From the NCBI RefSeq assembly GCF_023195885.1, contig NZ_JALPKO010000011.1:1-64000 (forward strand): a stretch of DNA of 64,000 nt, given 5' to 3'. The notes under the pieces were generated by a model. The model was not told the origin of the DNA, did no database searches, and saw only the letters and a program-made list of their open reading frames with translations. This stretch comes from Methylonatrum kenyense. GTDB taxonomy: Bacteria > Pseudomonadota > Gammaproteobacteria > Nitrococcales > Aquisalimonadaceae. Below, piece after piece: positions 8,468 through 16,361 of this stretch. The position numbers and the translations under genes were made by a program. The stretch's first letter is position 1, and the number at the start of each line of letters is the position of its first letter.

Positions 8468-9948
8468 GCCTCGCCTATCAGGCCATGCCCCTCTGGGTGC
8501 TGCTCAGTTCACTGCTTGCCGCGGCCGTGATCTTCGCCCTCGGTGAAGGTCGGCCGAGGTTGCGCATCGGGATCAACCTTGCGGCCGCCCTGATCAAGCT
8601 GGTGCTGGTCGGGATCATGTTGCTGGGTGTCCGGGCCGGGCACGAGTTTATTGTCCGGCTGCCGCTGATGCCGGGCATCGATCTGGTGCTGCAGGCGGAC
8701 GCGCTCAGCATGCTGTTCATCAGCCTGTCGGCGCTGCTTTGGCTGGCCACCACCATCTATGCCATCGCCTATCTGGAGGACTCGCCCAACCGGGCACGTT
8801 TCTTCGGTTTCTTCAGCCTGTGCGTGGCTGCAACCATGGGCATCGCCACCGCCGGCAACCTTTTCACATTCTTCATTTTCTACGAGATGCTGACCCTGGC
8901 CACCTGGCCGCTGGTGATCCATCGCGGCACACAGCAGGCGATGCGGGCCGGCCGTGGCTACCTGTGCTACACGCTTGGCGGCGGCGCGGTGTTATTGCTG
9001 GGGATCGTGCTGCTGCACGGCTTGGCCGGACCGCAGGATTTCGTTGCAGGCGGCACCCTCGTGGAACGTGGCGAAAGCCATCCACTGGTGCTGACTTTGA
9101 TATTTGCCCTGCTGATCACCGGCATGGGGGTCAAGGCTGCACTGGCGCCGCTGCATGGCTGGTTGCCGACCGCCATGGTGGCACCGGCACCGGTCAGTGC
9201 CCTGCTGCACGCCGTTGCCGTGGTCAAGGCCGGCGCCTTCGGTATCGTCCGCGTGGTCTACGACGTCTACGGCATCGAACTGACCCAGGCGCTGGGCATG
9301 GCCGAAGTGCTGGCGATTGCCGCCTCCGTGACCATCATCTACGGGTCGCTGCGCGCGATCTGGCAGACCGACCTCAAACGCCGGCTGGCCTATTCCACGG
9401 TCAGCCAGGTGTCCTACATCGCGCTCGGCGTTGCCCTGGCCAATCCGCTGGCCAGCATCGGCGGGCTGGTGCACCTGGTCCATCAGGGACTGATGAAGAT
9501 CACCCTGTTCTTCTGCGCCGGCTGCTATGCCGAGACCCATGGCATTCATTCCATCGACGAGCTCGACGGCATCGGACGCCGGATGCCGTGGACCACGGCC
9601 ATGTTCACGCTGGGGGCCCTGGGCATGATCGGCCTGCCGCCGCTGGCCGGGTTCATCAGCAAATGGTACCTGGGCCTGGGGGCGGTCGCCGCCGGACAGC
9701 TCTGGGTAATCGGTGTCCTGCTGGCCAGTACCGTATTGAACGCCATCTATTTCCTGCCGATATTGCACCGGGCCTGGTTCCGCCCGCCGAAGCAGGCCGA
9801 TGACAGCCTGGCCGAAGCTCCCGTGGGTCTACTCGGTCCCACCCTGTTCGCCGGCTTCGCCGCCCTGGCGGTCGGTCTGTTTGCCGGCTCCGGCTGGAGC
9901 CCACTGGCCTGGGTCGAACTGCTGGTCCAGCGGGAGTACAGCCCGTGA
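8464..9948 (+). CDS. Antiporter large subunit, NuoL/M/N family, second copy
   Basis: This 494-residue protein has about 14 membrane helices. Family motifs are FIFYEMLTLATWPLV (conserved Glu), GMGVKAALAPLHGWLPTAMV (conserved Lys), KRRLAYSTVSQVSYIALGVA, and a late GMIGLPPLAGFISKWYLG. It resembles MrpD and NuoM proteins. It starts at a GTG that overlaps the previous stop by four bases, and its own end overlaps the third copy in the same way, so the three are probably made in equal amounts. Confidence 0.82.
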   Translation: MSLAYQAMPLWVLLSSLLAAAVIFALGEGRPRLRIGINLAAALIKLVLVGIMLLGVRAGHEFIVRLPLMPGIDLVLQADALSMLFISLSALLWLATTIYAIAYLEDSPNRARFFGFFSLCVAATMGIATAGNLFTFFIFYEMLTLATWPLVIHRGTQQAMRAGRGYLCYTLGGGAVLLLGIVLLHGLAGPQDFVAGGTLVERGESHPLVLTLIFALLITGMGVKAALAPLHGWLPTAMVAPAPVSALLHAVAVVKAGAFGIVRVVYDVYGIELTQALGMAEVLAIAASVTIIYGSLRAIWQTDLKRRLAYSTVSQVSYIALGVALANPLASIGGLVHLVHQGLMKITLFFCAGCYAETHGIHSIDELDGIGRRMPWTTAMFTLGALGMIGLPPLAGFISKWYLGLGAVAAGQLWVIGVLLASTVLNAIYFLPILHRAWFRPPKQADDSLAEAPVGLLGPTLFAGFAALAVGLFAGSGWSPLAWVELLVQREYSP

Positions 9949-11609
9949 ATCTGCTGCTGATGCTGCTGCCGTCGCTGCCGCTGGTGCTCGGCACCGCAGC
10001 CCTGGCCGGCCGCCTGGGCCGCAACAGCGCCGGCGGCGGCGTTATCGGCACATGTGTGGTGGCACTGCTGGTCGTGCTGCTGGAGCCATCCGACTTGCAT
10101 CTGTCCTGGCTGCTGCTGGGGACAACGCTGGCGCTGGACGAGGTGAGTCGGGTCCTGTTGTTCTGCGCCGCACTACTCTGGCCGGCTGCAACGCTGGCCG
10201 CCGGCGGCTTGTTCGAGGGCCGCGACGGACGCCGTTTCGGCATGTGCTGGCTGTTTACGCTGAGCGGCAATCTGGGCATGTTGCTGAGCCAGGACCTGGC
10301 CTCGTTCTATCTCTGCTTCGCGGTGATGACCTTCTCCGCCTACGGCCTGGTTGTGCATAAGGCAAACCATGAGGCGTGGTACGCCGGCAGGATCTACCTG
10401 ATCCTTGCCATCGGCGGCGAGAGCCTGCTGCTGGCCGGGATCTTCCTGCTCGCGGCCGAGGCCGGCAATCCGACCGTCGCCGATATCCCGCAGGTGTTCG
10501 CCGCGCTGGACAGGCCGGCGTTGGCCGGGGGCCTGCTGCTGACCGGTTTCGCGGTCAAGATGGGCGTGATTCCGCTGCATGTCTGGCTGCCGCTGGCGCA
10601 TCCGGCGGCACCGGTGCCGGCCAGCGCGGTACTCTCCGGCCTGCTGGTCAAGGGCGGCCTGATAGGCTGGCTGCGTTTTCTGCCGTCGGACACCGAGCCA
10701 CTGCAGCTGGCCGCAGACATCCTGCTCCTGCTCGGCTTCGCCGGCGCCTTTCTCGCGGCCCTTGCGGGCTGTCTGCAGCAGCGGCCGAAAACAGTCCTCG
10801 CCTATTCCACGATCAGCCAGATGGGCTTGCTGACCGTACCGGTGGCGCTGTTACTCGGGGGCCGGCTTGATCCGGTGACCGCGATGCCCGTAATCGCCCT
10901 GTTCGCCGGCCATCATGTCCTGGCCAAGGGTGCCCTGTTCCTGGCGGTGGACCATTGGCCAGGCGCCCGCTGGCGCCGGCTTGTGACCGTTCTGCTGGCG
11001 CTGACCATCGCCGGACTGCCCATCAGTGGCGGACTGCTGGCCAAGGCAGCGCTGAAATCGACACTGATCGAACCGCTGCCGCTGCTTGTCACGCTGAGTT
11101 CAATCACCACCAGCCTGCTGCTGCTGCGAGCCTTGCAACGCCTTCGCGAAACGGCAAGCGACCAGCCGCCACCGGACACCCTGGCGACCTGGTCCTGGGT
11201 CATTCTGGCCATCGCCGCTGTCAGTCTTCCCTGGGCCCTGGCGGATGGCGATGTCCGCAGCTACGCAATGGCTGCTAGCGGACTGATCGACGCGAGCTGG
11301 CCCATCGCACTCGCCGGCCTGATCGTCCTGCTTGGTGCGAGACACCTGCGCTTCACCATCGCCGAGGGCGATATCCTTGCGCCGATCGAGCGTCTGGTCA
11401 GACGCATGCTGGAGAGCGTAAACCGGCTACGGGACCAGCTCGGGCTTGAACGGGCCCAGGCCGCATTGGAGCAAGGTCATCGACGGGCGGCCGACGGCAA
11501 GGACAGGCTGCTCGGCCTGCTGGAAAGGGATCTACCGGAACAGTTGGTCACGTTGCTTCTGATCGGTCTGCTGCTACTGCTGGGCATACTTCTGATCGCC
11601 GGCGGATGA
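9945..11609 (+). CDS. Antiporter large subunit, NuoL/M/N family, third copy with C-terminal helix
   Basis: This 554-residue protein carries the family core with FAVKMGVIPLHVWLPLAHPA (conserved Lys) and KTVLAYSTISQMGLL. After the last core helices it adds about 70 charged residues rich in Arg, Glu and Gln, then a final hydrophobic helix ending LLLLLGILLIAGG. A long helix plus an extra membrane anchor is reminiscent of the lateral helix of NuoL, so this may be the MrpA/NuoL-like end subunit of the complex; that is inference. GTG start, four-base overlap with the second copy. It closes the operon. Confidence 0.8.
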   Translation: MNLLLMLLPSLPLVLGTAALAGRLGRNSAGGGVIGTCVVALLVVLLEPSDLHLSWLLLGTTLALDEVSRVLLFCAALLWPAATLAAGGLFEGRDGRRFGMCWLFTLSGNLGMLLSQDLASFYLCFAVMTFSAYGLVVHKANHEAWYAGRIYLILAIGGESLLLAGIFLLAAEAGNPTVADIPQVFAALDRPALAGGLLLTGFAVKMGVIPLHVWLPLAHPAAPVPASAVLSGLLVKGGLIGWLRFLPSDTEPLQLAADILLLLGFAGAFLAALAGCLQQRPKTVLAYSTISQMGLLTVPVALLLGGRLDPVTAMPVIALFAGHHVLAKGALFLAVDHWPGARWRRLVTVLLALTIAGLPISGGLLAKAALKSTLIEPLPLLVTLSSITTSLLLLRALQRLRETASDQPPPDTLATWSWVILAIAAVSLPWALADGDVRSYAMAASGLIDASWPIALAGLIVLLGARHLRFTIAEGDILAPIERLVRRMLESVNRLRDQLGLERAQAALEQGHRRAADGKDRLLGLLERDLPEQLVTLLLIGLLLLLGILLIAGG

Positions 11610-11660
11610 ACATTGCCGGGCGGCGTCTGTCAGTGGATCAGTCCATTCGGAGAGACCACC

Positions 11661-12185
11661 ATGCACCGTGTACCCGCTCCGCTCTCGCTGCTCGCGGCAG
11701 GCCTGCTTGCCGGCTGTCAGTCCACCCCACCGATGCCGACCGTCGATCATGTCGACCTGGACCGCTACATGGGCGACTGGTACGTCATTGCCAACATCCC
11801 GACATACCTGGAACGGGACGCCCATAATGCGGTGGAAAGCTACAGCCTGAACGCGGACGGCACCATCGACACGGTGTTCACCTTCCGCCAGGGCGGTTTC
11901 GATGGTGAAAAAAAGCGCTACAACCCCACCGGCTTCGTCCGCAGTGACAACAATGCCGAATGGGGCATGCAGTTCATCTGGCCGATCAAGGCCGAGTTCC
12001 TGGTCATCTGGCTGGACGAGGACTACACCCAGACCGTGATCGGCCGCAGCAAGCGCGACTATGTCTGGATCATGGCGCGGGAGCCCGAGATGGCCGACAA
12101 GGACCTGCAGCAGATCATCGCCTTCCTCGGCGACAAGGGCTACGACACATCCGAGATCCAGATGGTGCCGCAGCAATGGGATTAA
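11661..12185 (+). CDS. blc: Bacterial lipocalin, outer membrane lipoprotein (Blc-like)
   Basis: This 174-residue protein has a lipoprotein signal ending in LLAGC at about residue 17. The lipocalin GxW motif follows in YMGDWYVIANIPTYLE, with later family blocks YNPTGFVRSD and WIMAREPEM. Blc-type lipocalins bind fatty acids or lysophospholipids at the outer membrane. The ATG at 11661 is chosen because it gives a compact lipoprotein signal. It follows the antiporter operon by 51 bases. An A/T-rich inverted repeat begins right after the stop. Confidence 0.9.
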   Translation: MHRVPAPLSLLAAGLLAGCQSTPPMPTVDHVDLDRYMGDWYVIANIPTYLERDAHNAVESYSLNADGTIDTVFTFRQGGFDGEKKRYNPTGFVRSDNNAEWGMQFIWPIKAEFLVIWLDEDYTQTVIGRSKRDYVWIMAREPEMADKDLQQIIAFLGDKGYDTSEIQMVPQQWD

Positions 12186-12189
12186 AATC

Positions 12190-12258
12190 CCGTTTTAGGT
12201 GTTACGTTTTATGTTTTACGTCAACAACTTAAAACCTTAAACGTTACACCTTAAACGC
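12190..12258. repeat. A/T-rich long inverted repeat (family 2), copy 1
   Basis: CGTTTTAGGTGTTACGTTTT on the left is matched, inverted and with few changes, by the right half ending in CGTTACACCTTAAACG, separated by a few bases. It lies between convergent genes (lipocalin and mtgA) and could fold into a long hairpin that ends both transcripts. A sister copy lies at 32723-32784. The A/T richness contrasts sharply with the surrounding coding DNA. Confidence 0.75.
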
Positions 12259-12275
12259 GCGCTCCTAGAGCGCGC
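12257..12275. terminator. GC-rich hairpin over the mtgA stop codon
   Basis: GCGCGCTC-CTA-GAGCGCGC is a perfect 8-base stem with a 3-base loop. It includes the TAG stop of mtgA (12265-12267). On the minus strand it is followed by the A/T-rich inverted repeat, so the pair may work as a terminator for mtgA. There is no simple T-run directly after the stem. Confidence 0.4.
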
Positions 12276-12996
12276 CTAAGTAAGCCGTCCCGCCGAGGGA
12301 CTGCATCTGGCGCTGGATCCAGATCTGGCGTGAGCGGACATGATCCGACGGCGCGTCGACCCGGAAACGGTTGGGGCTCGGCAGCACTGCGGCCAGCAGC
12401 GCGGCCTCCGCCGGCTGCAGCTGGGCGGCAGGCTTGTTGAAATACTGCTGGCTCGCGGCCTCGACACCGTAGACCTCGGGGCCGAACCGGGCGACATTCA
12501 GGTACACCTCGAGGATCCGGCGCTTGCCCCAGAACTGCTCGATCAGCACCGTGAACCAGGCCTCGACACCCTTGCGCACCAGACTCCGCCGTGGCGACAG
12601 AAACAGGTTCTTCGCCACCTGCTGGCTGATCGTGCTGGCACCACGGAGTCGCCCGCCATCCCGGTAGTCGGCGACAGCGGCAGCGATCGAATCGAAATCG
12701 AATCCCCGGTGGTGCGGGAAAAGCTGGTCTTCTGCGGCAACCACCGCCAAGCGCATGTGCGGCGATATATCGTCCCAGTCTATCCATTCCCGGCGCGGCG
12801 CAGCCAGTTCCTCATTGCCCCAGGCCTGCCAGGAATGCTGCAACATGAAGGCGGTGGTGGGTGGATTCACCACCCGGAACAACAGCACCAGCAAGACACT
12901 GAGCGTCGCCAGCAAAAGCAGGGTCCCACCCAGGACCAGAGCCACTTGCCGCAGGATTCGGGGCAACAGCTTGCGTTTACCGGCTCGCTTTTTCAT
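12265..12996 (-). CDS. mtgA: Monofunctional biosynthetic peptidoglycan transglycosylase
   Basis: This 243-residue GT51-family enzyme polymerises lipid II glycan strands at the outer face of the inner membrane. It has a basic N-terminus, one membrane helix at about residues 15-40, and the catalytic block VVAAEDQLFPHHRGFD with the active-site Glu. The family motifs RGASTISQQVAKNLFLSPRR, KRRILEVYLN and GVEAASQQYFNKPA follow. The length is normal for MtgA. The start at 12996 (MKKRAGKRKLL) places the basic residues before the membrane helix; the longer upstream reading is unsupported. Confidence 0.93.
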   Translation of the reverse strand: MKKRAGKRKLLPRILRQVALVLGGTLLLLATLSVLLVLLFRVVNPPTTAFMLQHSWQAWGNEELAAPRREWIDWDDISPHMRLAVVAAEDQLFPHHRGFDFDSIAAAVADYRDGGRLRGASTISQQVAKNLFLSPRRSLVRKGVEAWFTVLIEQFWGKRRILEVYLNVARFGPEVYGVEAASQQYFNKPAAQLQPAEAALLAAVLPSPNRFRVDAPSDHVRSRQIWIQRQMQSLGGTAYLGAL

Positions 12997-13051
12997 GCTC
13001 GGGATTCTTGCCCACTCGCAGACATCACGCAAAAACACGGGGAACCGGCAG

Positions 13052-13681
13052 ATGAAAACACTGGTCATCGGCGCCAACGGCCAGATCGGTCGCCAGCTCT
13101 GCGCGCTCGCCGCCCGGGCGGATCTGCCCGTACGCGCGATGCTTCGGCAGGCCGAGCAGGCACCATGGTTCAGCGACCAGGGCATCGAGACGGTGATTGC
13201 CGATCTCGAAGGCGACTTCCGCCATGCCGCGGAAGGCTGCAGCGAGATCCTCTTCACTGCCGGCTCAGGACCCCACACCGGGGCCGACAAGACCCTGTTG
13301 ATCGATCTGCTGGGGGCCATCCGGGCCATGGACCTGGCCGACGCGACGAGCATGCGCCGCTTCATCATGGTCAGCGCGTTGCGGGCCGAGGACCCGATGC
13401 AGGCGCCCGAGGCGCTGCGCCCCTATGCCGCGGCCAAACATGCCGCGGACCGCCTCATTCGTCTTGCGCGAACACCTCATTTGATCCTGAAGCCCGGCAA
13501 GTTGACGGATGAGCCGGCCAGCGGATATCTGACCACGAACCCTGCGACTGTCGGTCATATCACGATTTCCCGGGAAAACGTTGCGCTGGCGCTGCGCGAA
13601 GCGTTGCGGCGACCGGAGCTTCGCCAGACCGAATTCGAGTTGCTCGACGGCGACATACCGGTCGAGCAGCTATTCTCCTGA
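13052..13681 (+). CDS. NAD(P)-binding atypical short-chain dehydrogenase (NmrA/YwnB-like)
   Basis: This 209-residue Rossmann protein starts MKTLVIGANGQIGRQLCALA, a GxxGxxG nucleotide-binding motif. Later blocks are VIADLEGD, MRRFIMVSAL and RPYAAAKHAADRLI (YxxxK-like). It resembles the NAD(P)H-binding SDR-like proteins of the YhfK/YwnB type; the substrate is unknown. Transcribed divergently from mtgA with 55 bases between. The next gene follows 30 bases downstream on the same strand. Confidence 0.82.
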   Translation: MKTLVIGANGQIGRQLCALAARADLPVRAMLRQAEQAPWFSDQGIETVIADLEGDFRHAAEGCSEILFTAGSGPHTGADKTLLIDLLGAIRAMDLADATSMRRFIMVSALRAEDPMQAPEALRPYAAAKHAADRLIRLARTPHLILKPGKLTDEPASGYLTTNPATVGHITISRENVALALREALRRPELRQTEFELLDGDIPVEQLFS

Positions 13682-13711
13682 GACGCCTGGCGACAGAGAG
13701 GGATCTCGGCG

Positions 13712-15148
13712 ATGGAACAACGCTACCTGCCGATCATCTACGTACGTGGTTATGCAGGCAACCAGGGCTTCGTGGAGTCCACGGTTGACCTGCCCTATTA
13801 CGGCTTCAATCTCGGCAGCACGAAGATCCGGACGGGCGCCGATGGTGATCCGGAGTTCCGGATCTTTGAGAGCCCGCTGGTTCGCTTGATTCGGGATCAT
13901 GGTTATACGGATTATTTCGCCCGGGTCCGCGATGGCGAGGTGGAGGTACTGCGCGGCGAATCCGGCGACGAGGTGCCGCAACGTTCACTCTGGATCTACC
14001 GCTATTACGACCAGACCTCGCGCGAGATCGGCGACGGCACCCGCGACCCGGTGGAGGATCTGGCCGGCGACCTCGGGCGGCTGATCGAGCATGTGATACG
14101 GTGCAGCGGCGCACCCCGCGTGCACCTGGTGGCCCATTCCATGGGCGGCTTGGTCTGCCGCAGCCTGATCCAGCGCCACCTGCGGGACCGCGCCGAGGAA
14201 CGGGTCGATCGCCTGTTCACCTACGGCACGCCGCACGGTGGCATCCACTTCCGCACCGGGCTCGGCTTTGCCGCCAAGCTGCGTGACCTGTTCGGTATCA
14301 ACGATGCGGATACCTTCGGCCCGCGCCGCATGCGCGAGTACCTGCGCGTGCCCGACGACTGGGATGATGACCGGCTGCACGAGATCAGCCACTTCCCGCC
14401 GCAGAAAGTGTTTTCCCTGATCGGCACCAATCACGAGGACTACAACATGGCGCGTCTGGCCGTCGGCCCGCGCAGCGACGGCCTGGTCAAGATGAAACAC
14501 GCCTATGTTCGCCACAGCAGCCGCGCCTTTGTGTTCCGCGCCCACAGCGGCCCGCTGGGCATGGTCAATTCCGACGAGGCCTACCAGAACCTGCAACGCT
14601 TCCTGTTCGGCGATACCAGCGTCGAGATCGCGATCGAGGACCTGGTGCTGAGGGACGCCTTGCGGGACAACGACGAGTTGCGCCACCTGCTGATCGAGAC
14701 CCAGGTCGTGATCCGCGGCGAGGACGTGACCATGACGGACCAGCGCGAGGAGGACGGCTCGGCCATCCGCACCAGTCCGGCAGCGCTGGAGGACGGCCGC
14801 GAGACATTGTTCCGCGTGTTCCTGATGCGCGGTTTCCGGCCGCAGGCACGGGAGAAATACTCGTTTTTCCAGATCCGGTTGCGGATCCTGCCGGTGTTCG
14901 TGCGCGAACGGCGGGTCGTGCGCGACCGCCATTTCTCGGGAGAACACCTGTTCTCGGACACGCTGACCATCGGCGTGCGGGACCAGGACGATGCCGAAGG
15001 ACGGCTGATTCGCGCGGGCTGGGGCGGCCTGGAAAGTGATGCGCCGAAACAGGGCAAGCGCTATACCGACGAAATCGTTCGTATTCCGATGGAAGGCCGA
15101 CACCTGCAGTCCGGCGACGTCACGCTGACCATCCGCGACGAGAGTTGA
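13712..15148 (+). CDS. Alpha/beta-hydrolase, lipase/esterase-like
   Basis: This 478-residue protein begins with a lipase-type first strand (PIIYVRGYAGN), and the nucleophile elbow VHLVAHSMGGLVCRSL puts the catalytic Ser near residue 144. FTYGTPHGGIHF follows, as in triacylglycerol lipase and PGAP1-like folds. After about residue 310 comes a beta-rich domain of unknown role. No signal peptide is visible, so it is probably cytoplasmic or peripherally bound. The substrate cannot be told. It converges on the DUF294 gene with eight bases between the two ends. Confidence 0.8.
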   Translation: MEQRYLPIIYVRGYAGNQGFVESTVDLPYYGFNLGSTKIRTGADGDPEFRIFESPLVRLIRDHGYTDYFARVRDGEVEVLRGESGDEVPQRSLWIYRYYDQTSREIGDGTRDPVEDLAGDLGRLIEHVIRCSGAPRVHLVAHSMGGLVCRSLIQRHLRDRAEERVDRLFTYGTPHGGIHFRTGLGFAAKLRDLFGINDADTFGPRRMREYLRVPDDWDDDRLHEISHFPPQKVFSLIGTNHEDYNMARLAVGPRSDGLVKMKHAYVRHSSRAFVFRAHSGPLGMVNSDEAYQNLQRFLFGDTSVEIAIEDLVLRDALRDNDELRHLLIETQVVIRGEDVTMTDQREEDGSAIRTSPAALEDGRETLFRVFLMRGFRPQAREKYSFFQIRLRILPVFVRERRVVRDRHFSGEHLFSDTLTIGVRDQDDAEGRLIRAGWGGLESDAPKQGKRYTDEIVRIPMEGRHLQSGDVTLTIRDES

Positions 15149-15156
15149 AGCCTCAC

Positions 15157-16218
15157 TCACAGACCCTGGCCGAGAACGGTCTGCCGCAACACCGCTTGCA
15201 TGGCGGAAATTGCGCGGAACCCCTTGCGCAGGGCGTCCAGCTCGTCAGCGGTCATTCGCCGCGGACTAAACCGGTTTGCCAATGGCTCACCGGCCTGAAT
15301 TGACTCGGCCTGCAACCGCGCCCGGATCCCGGTCAGTTGACGATAGGCATCGGCCAGTGCCTGCGCCGAGTCGGCGCTCAGCAAGCCGGCCTGTTGCGCC
15401 TGCCGCAGCCGATCCAGGGTATGCAGCGCCGGCAGTCCGCCGCGAACCGCAAAACAGCGGGCAAGCTGCACCAGCGGCAGGATTCCGCCCTGTTTTAGAT
15501 CAAGCAATCCCGCGTTGGCGCCGAACCACGGCGTTCGAAACCGCCCGAACAGGTTGATCGGTGGCCTCGTCCGGATCGCACCATCCCGCAGACGCGCCAT
15601 GAAACGGCGGTTGATACCGGCCTCGGTCAAGGCCTGGCGGCGAAGGGGTTCGAACAGATCCGGAGGGCCGTCGACCACCCGCAGGTCCATGTAATGCGTG
15701 GCCAGCATCACGGCCCGGTTTTCCGGGTTGCGAATCACCTGCTCGAATGCCCGGCGCCAGCCACTGGCCGGCCGCCGCCATTCCGGGTTCGAAGGCCCGA
15801 CTCCGCCGGGGCAGAGTGGCAGACCGCAATCCGCCAGGCCGCGACTGATCTGACGGGCGGTCTCGCCGAACCAGGCATCCGCCGATGCCGGCAGGTCGTC
15901 AGCGTAGACCATCGCATTGTCCTGATCGGTATGGACCGTCTGCTCGCTCCTGCCCTGGGACCCGCAGGCCAGCCAGGCCCATGGCCCGGGCGCCGGCTGA
16001 TCGCGACGCTCAATGACCAAACGGATCACCACCCGCGTGAGCCTGTCCATCAGCGCGGTGAGCTGCCGGGCCTGCTCGATTGCATCCACCGAGCCGGCCT
16101 GCATGTCGGCCTGGAACCCGGGAAAACGGTTCGAGATTGCGGCCAACGCAGGAATCTCCCGCGCGTCGTCCAACTGCTGCTCCAGATCCCTGCACTGATC
16201 CGCCCAGCCCTCAGTCAT
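15157..16218 (-). CDS. Short DUF294 nucleotidyltransferase-like protein
   Basis: This 353-residue protein has the nucleotidyltransferase signature LACGSQGRSEQTVHTDQDNA (GSxGRxE plus DxD) near residues 85-105, then the DUF294 C-terminal helical domain. It matches the last half of the 643-residue protein at 18488 (LAFGSEGRREQTLKTDQDNG) but lacks the cNMP-binding and CBS domains. GlnD-related DUF294 proteins are thought to modify or regulate a partner protein; the target is unknown. It lies downstream of the symporter gene beyond a terminator, so it may be separately expressed. Confidence 0.82.
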   Translation of the reverse strand: MTEGWADQCRDLEQQLDDAREIPALAAISNRFPGFQADMQAGSVDAIEQARQLTALMDRLTRVVIRLVIERRDQPAPGPWAWLACGSQGRSEQTVHTDQDNAMVYADDLPASADAWFGETARQISRGLADCGLPLCPGGVGPSNPEWRRPASGWRRAFEQVIRNPENRAVMLATHYMDLRVVDGPPDLFEPLRRQALTEAGINRRFMARLRDGAIRTRPPINLFGRFRTPWFGANAGLLDLKQGGILPLVQLARCFAVRGGLPALHTLDRLRQAQQAGLLSADSAQALADAYRQLTGIRARLQAESIQAGEPLANRFSPRRMTADELDALRKGFRAISAMQAVLRQTVLGQGL

Positions 16219-16282
16219 CGAACGTGCCCCGCGTCAATGCGTCGTATCCCACCACGTTAAGGAAACGGAGCACCGGGCACAA

Positions 16283-16308
16283 AAAAGCCCGCCGGAAGGC
16301 GGGCTTTT
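16283..16308 (-). terminator. Intrinsic terminator after the symporter gene
   Basis: AAAAGCCCGCC-GGAA-GGCGGGCTTTT is a perfect 11-base stem with a 4-base loop, followed on the minus strand by a T-run. It lies about 55 bases past the symporter stop at 16362 and before the DUF294 gene start. Confidence 0.9.
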
Positions 16309-16361
16309 GTTTCACTCCAGAGCTGCGGCCGCGGATCACGGCCAACAGCTTGACGACCGGG

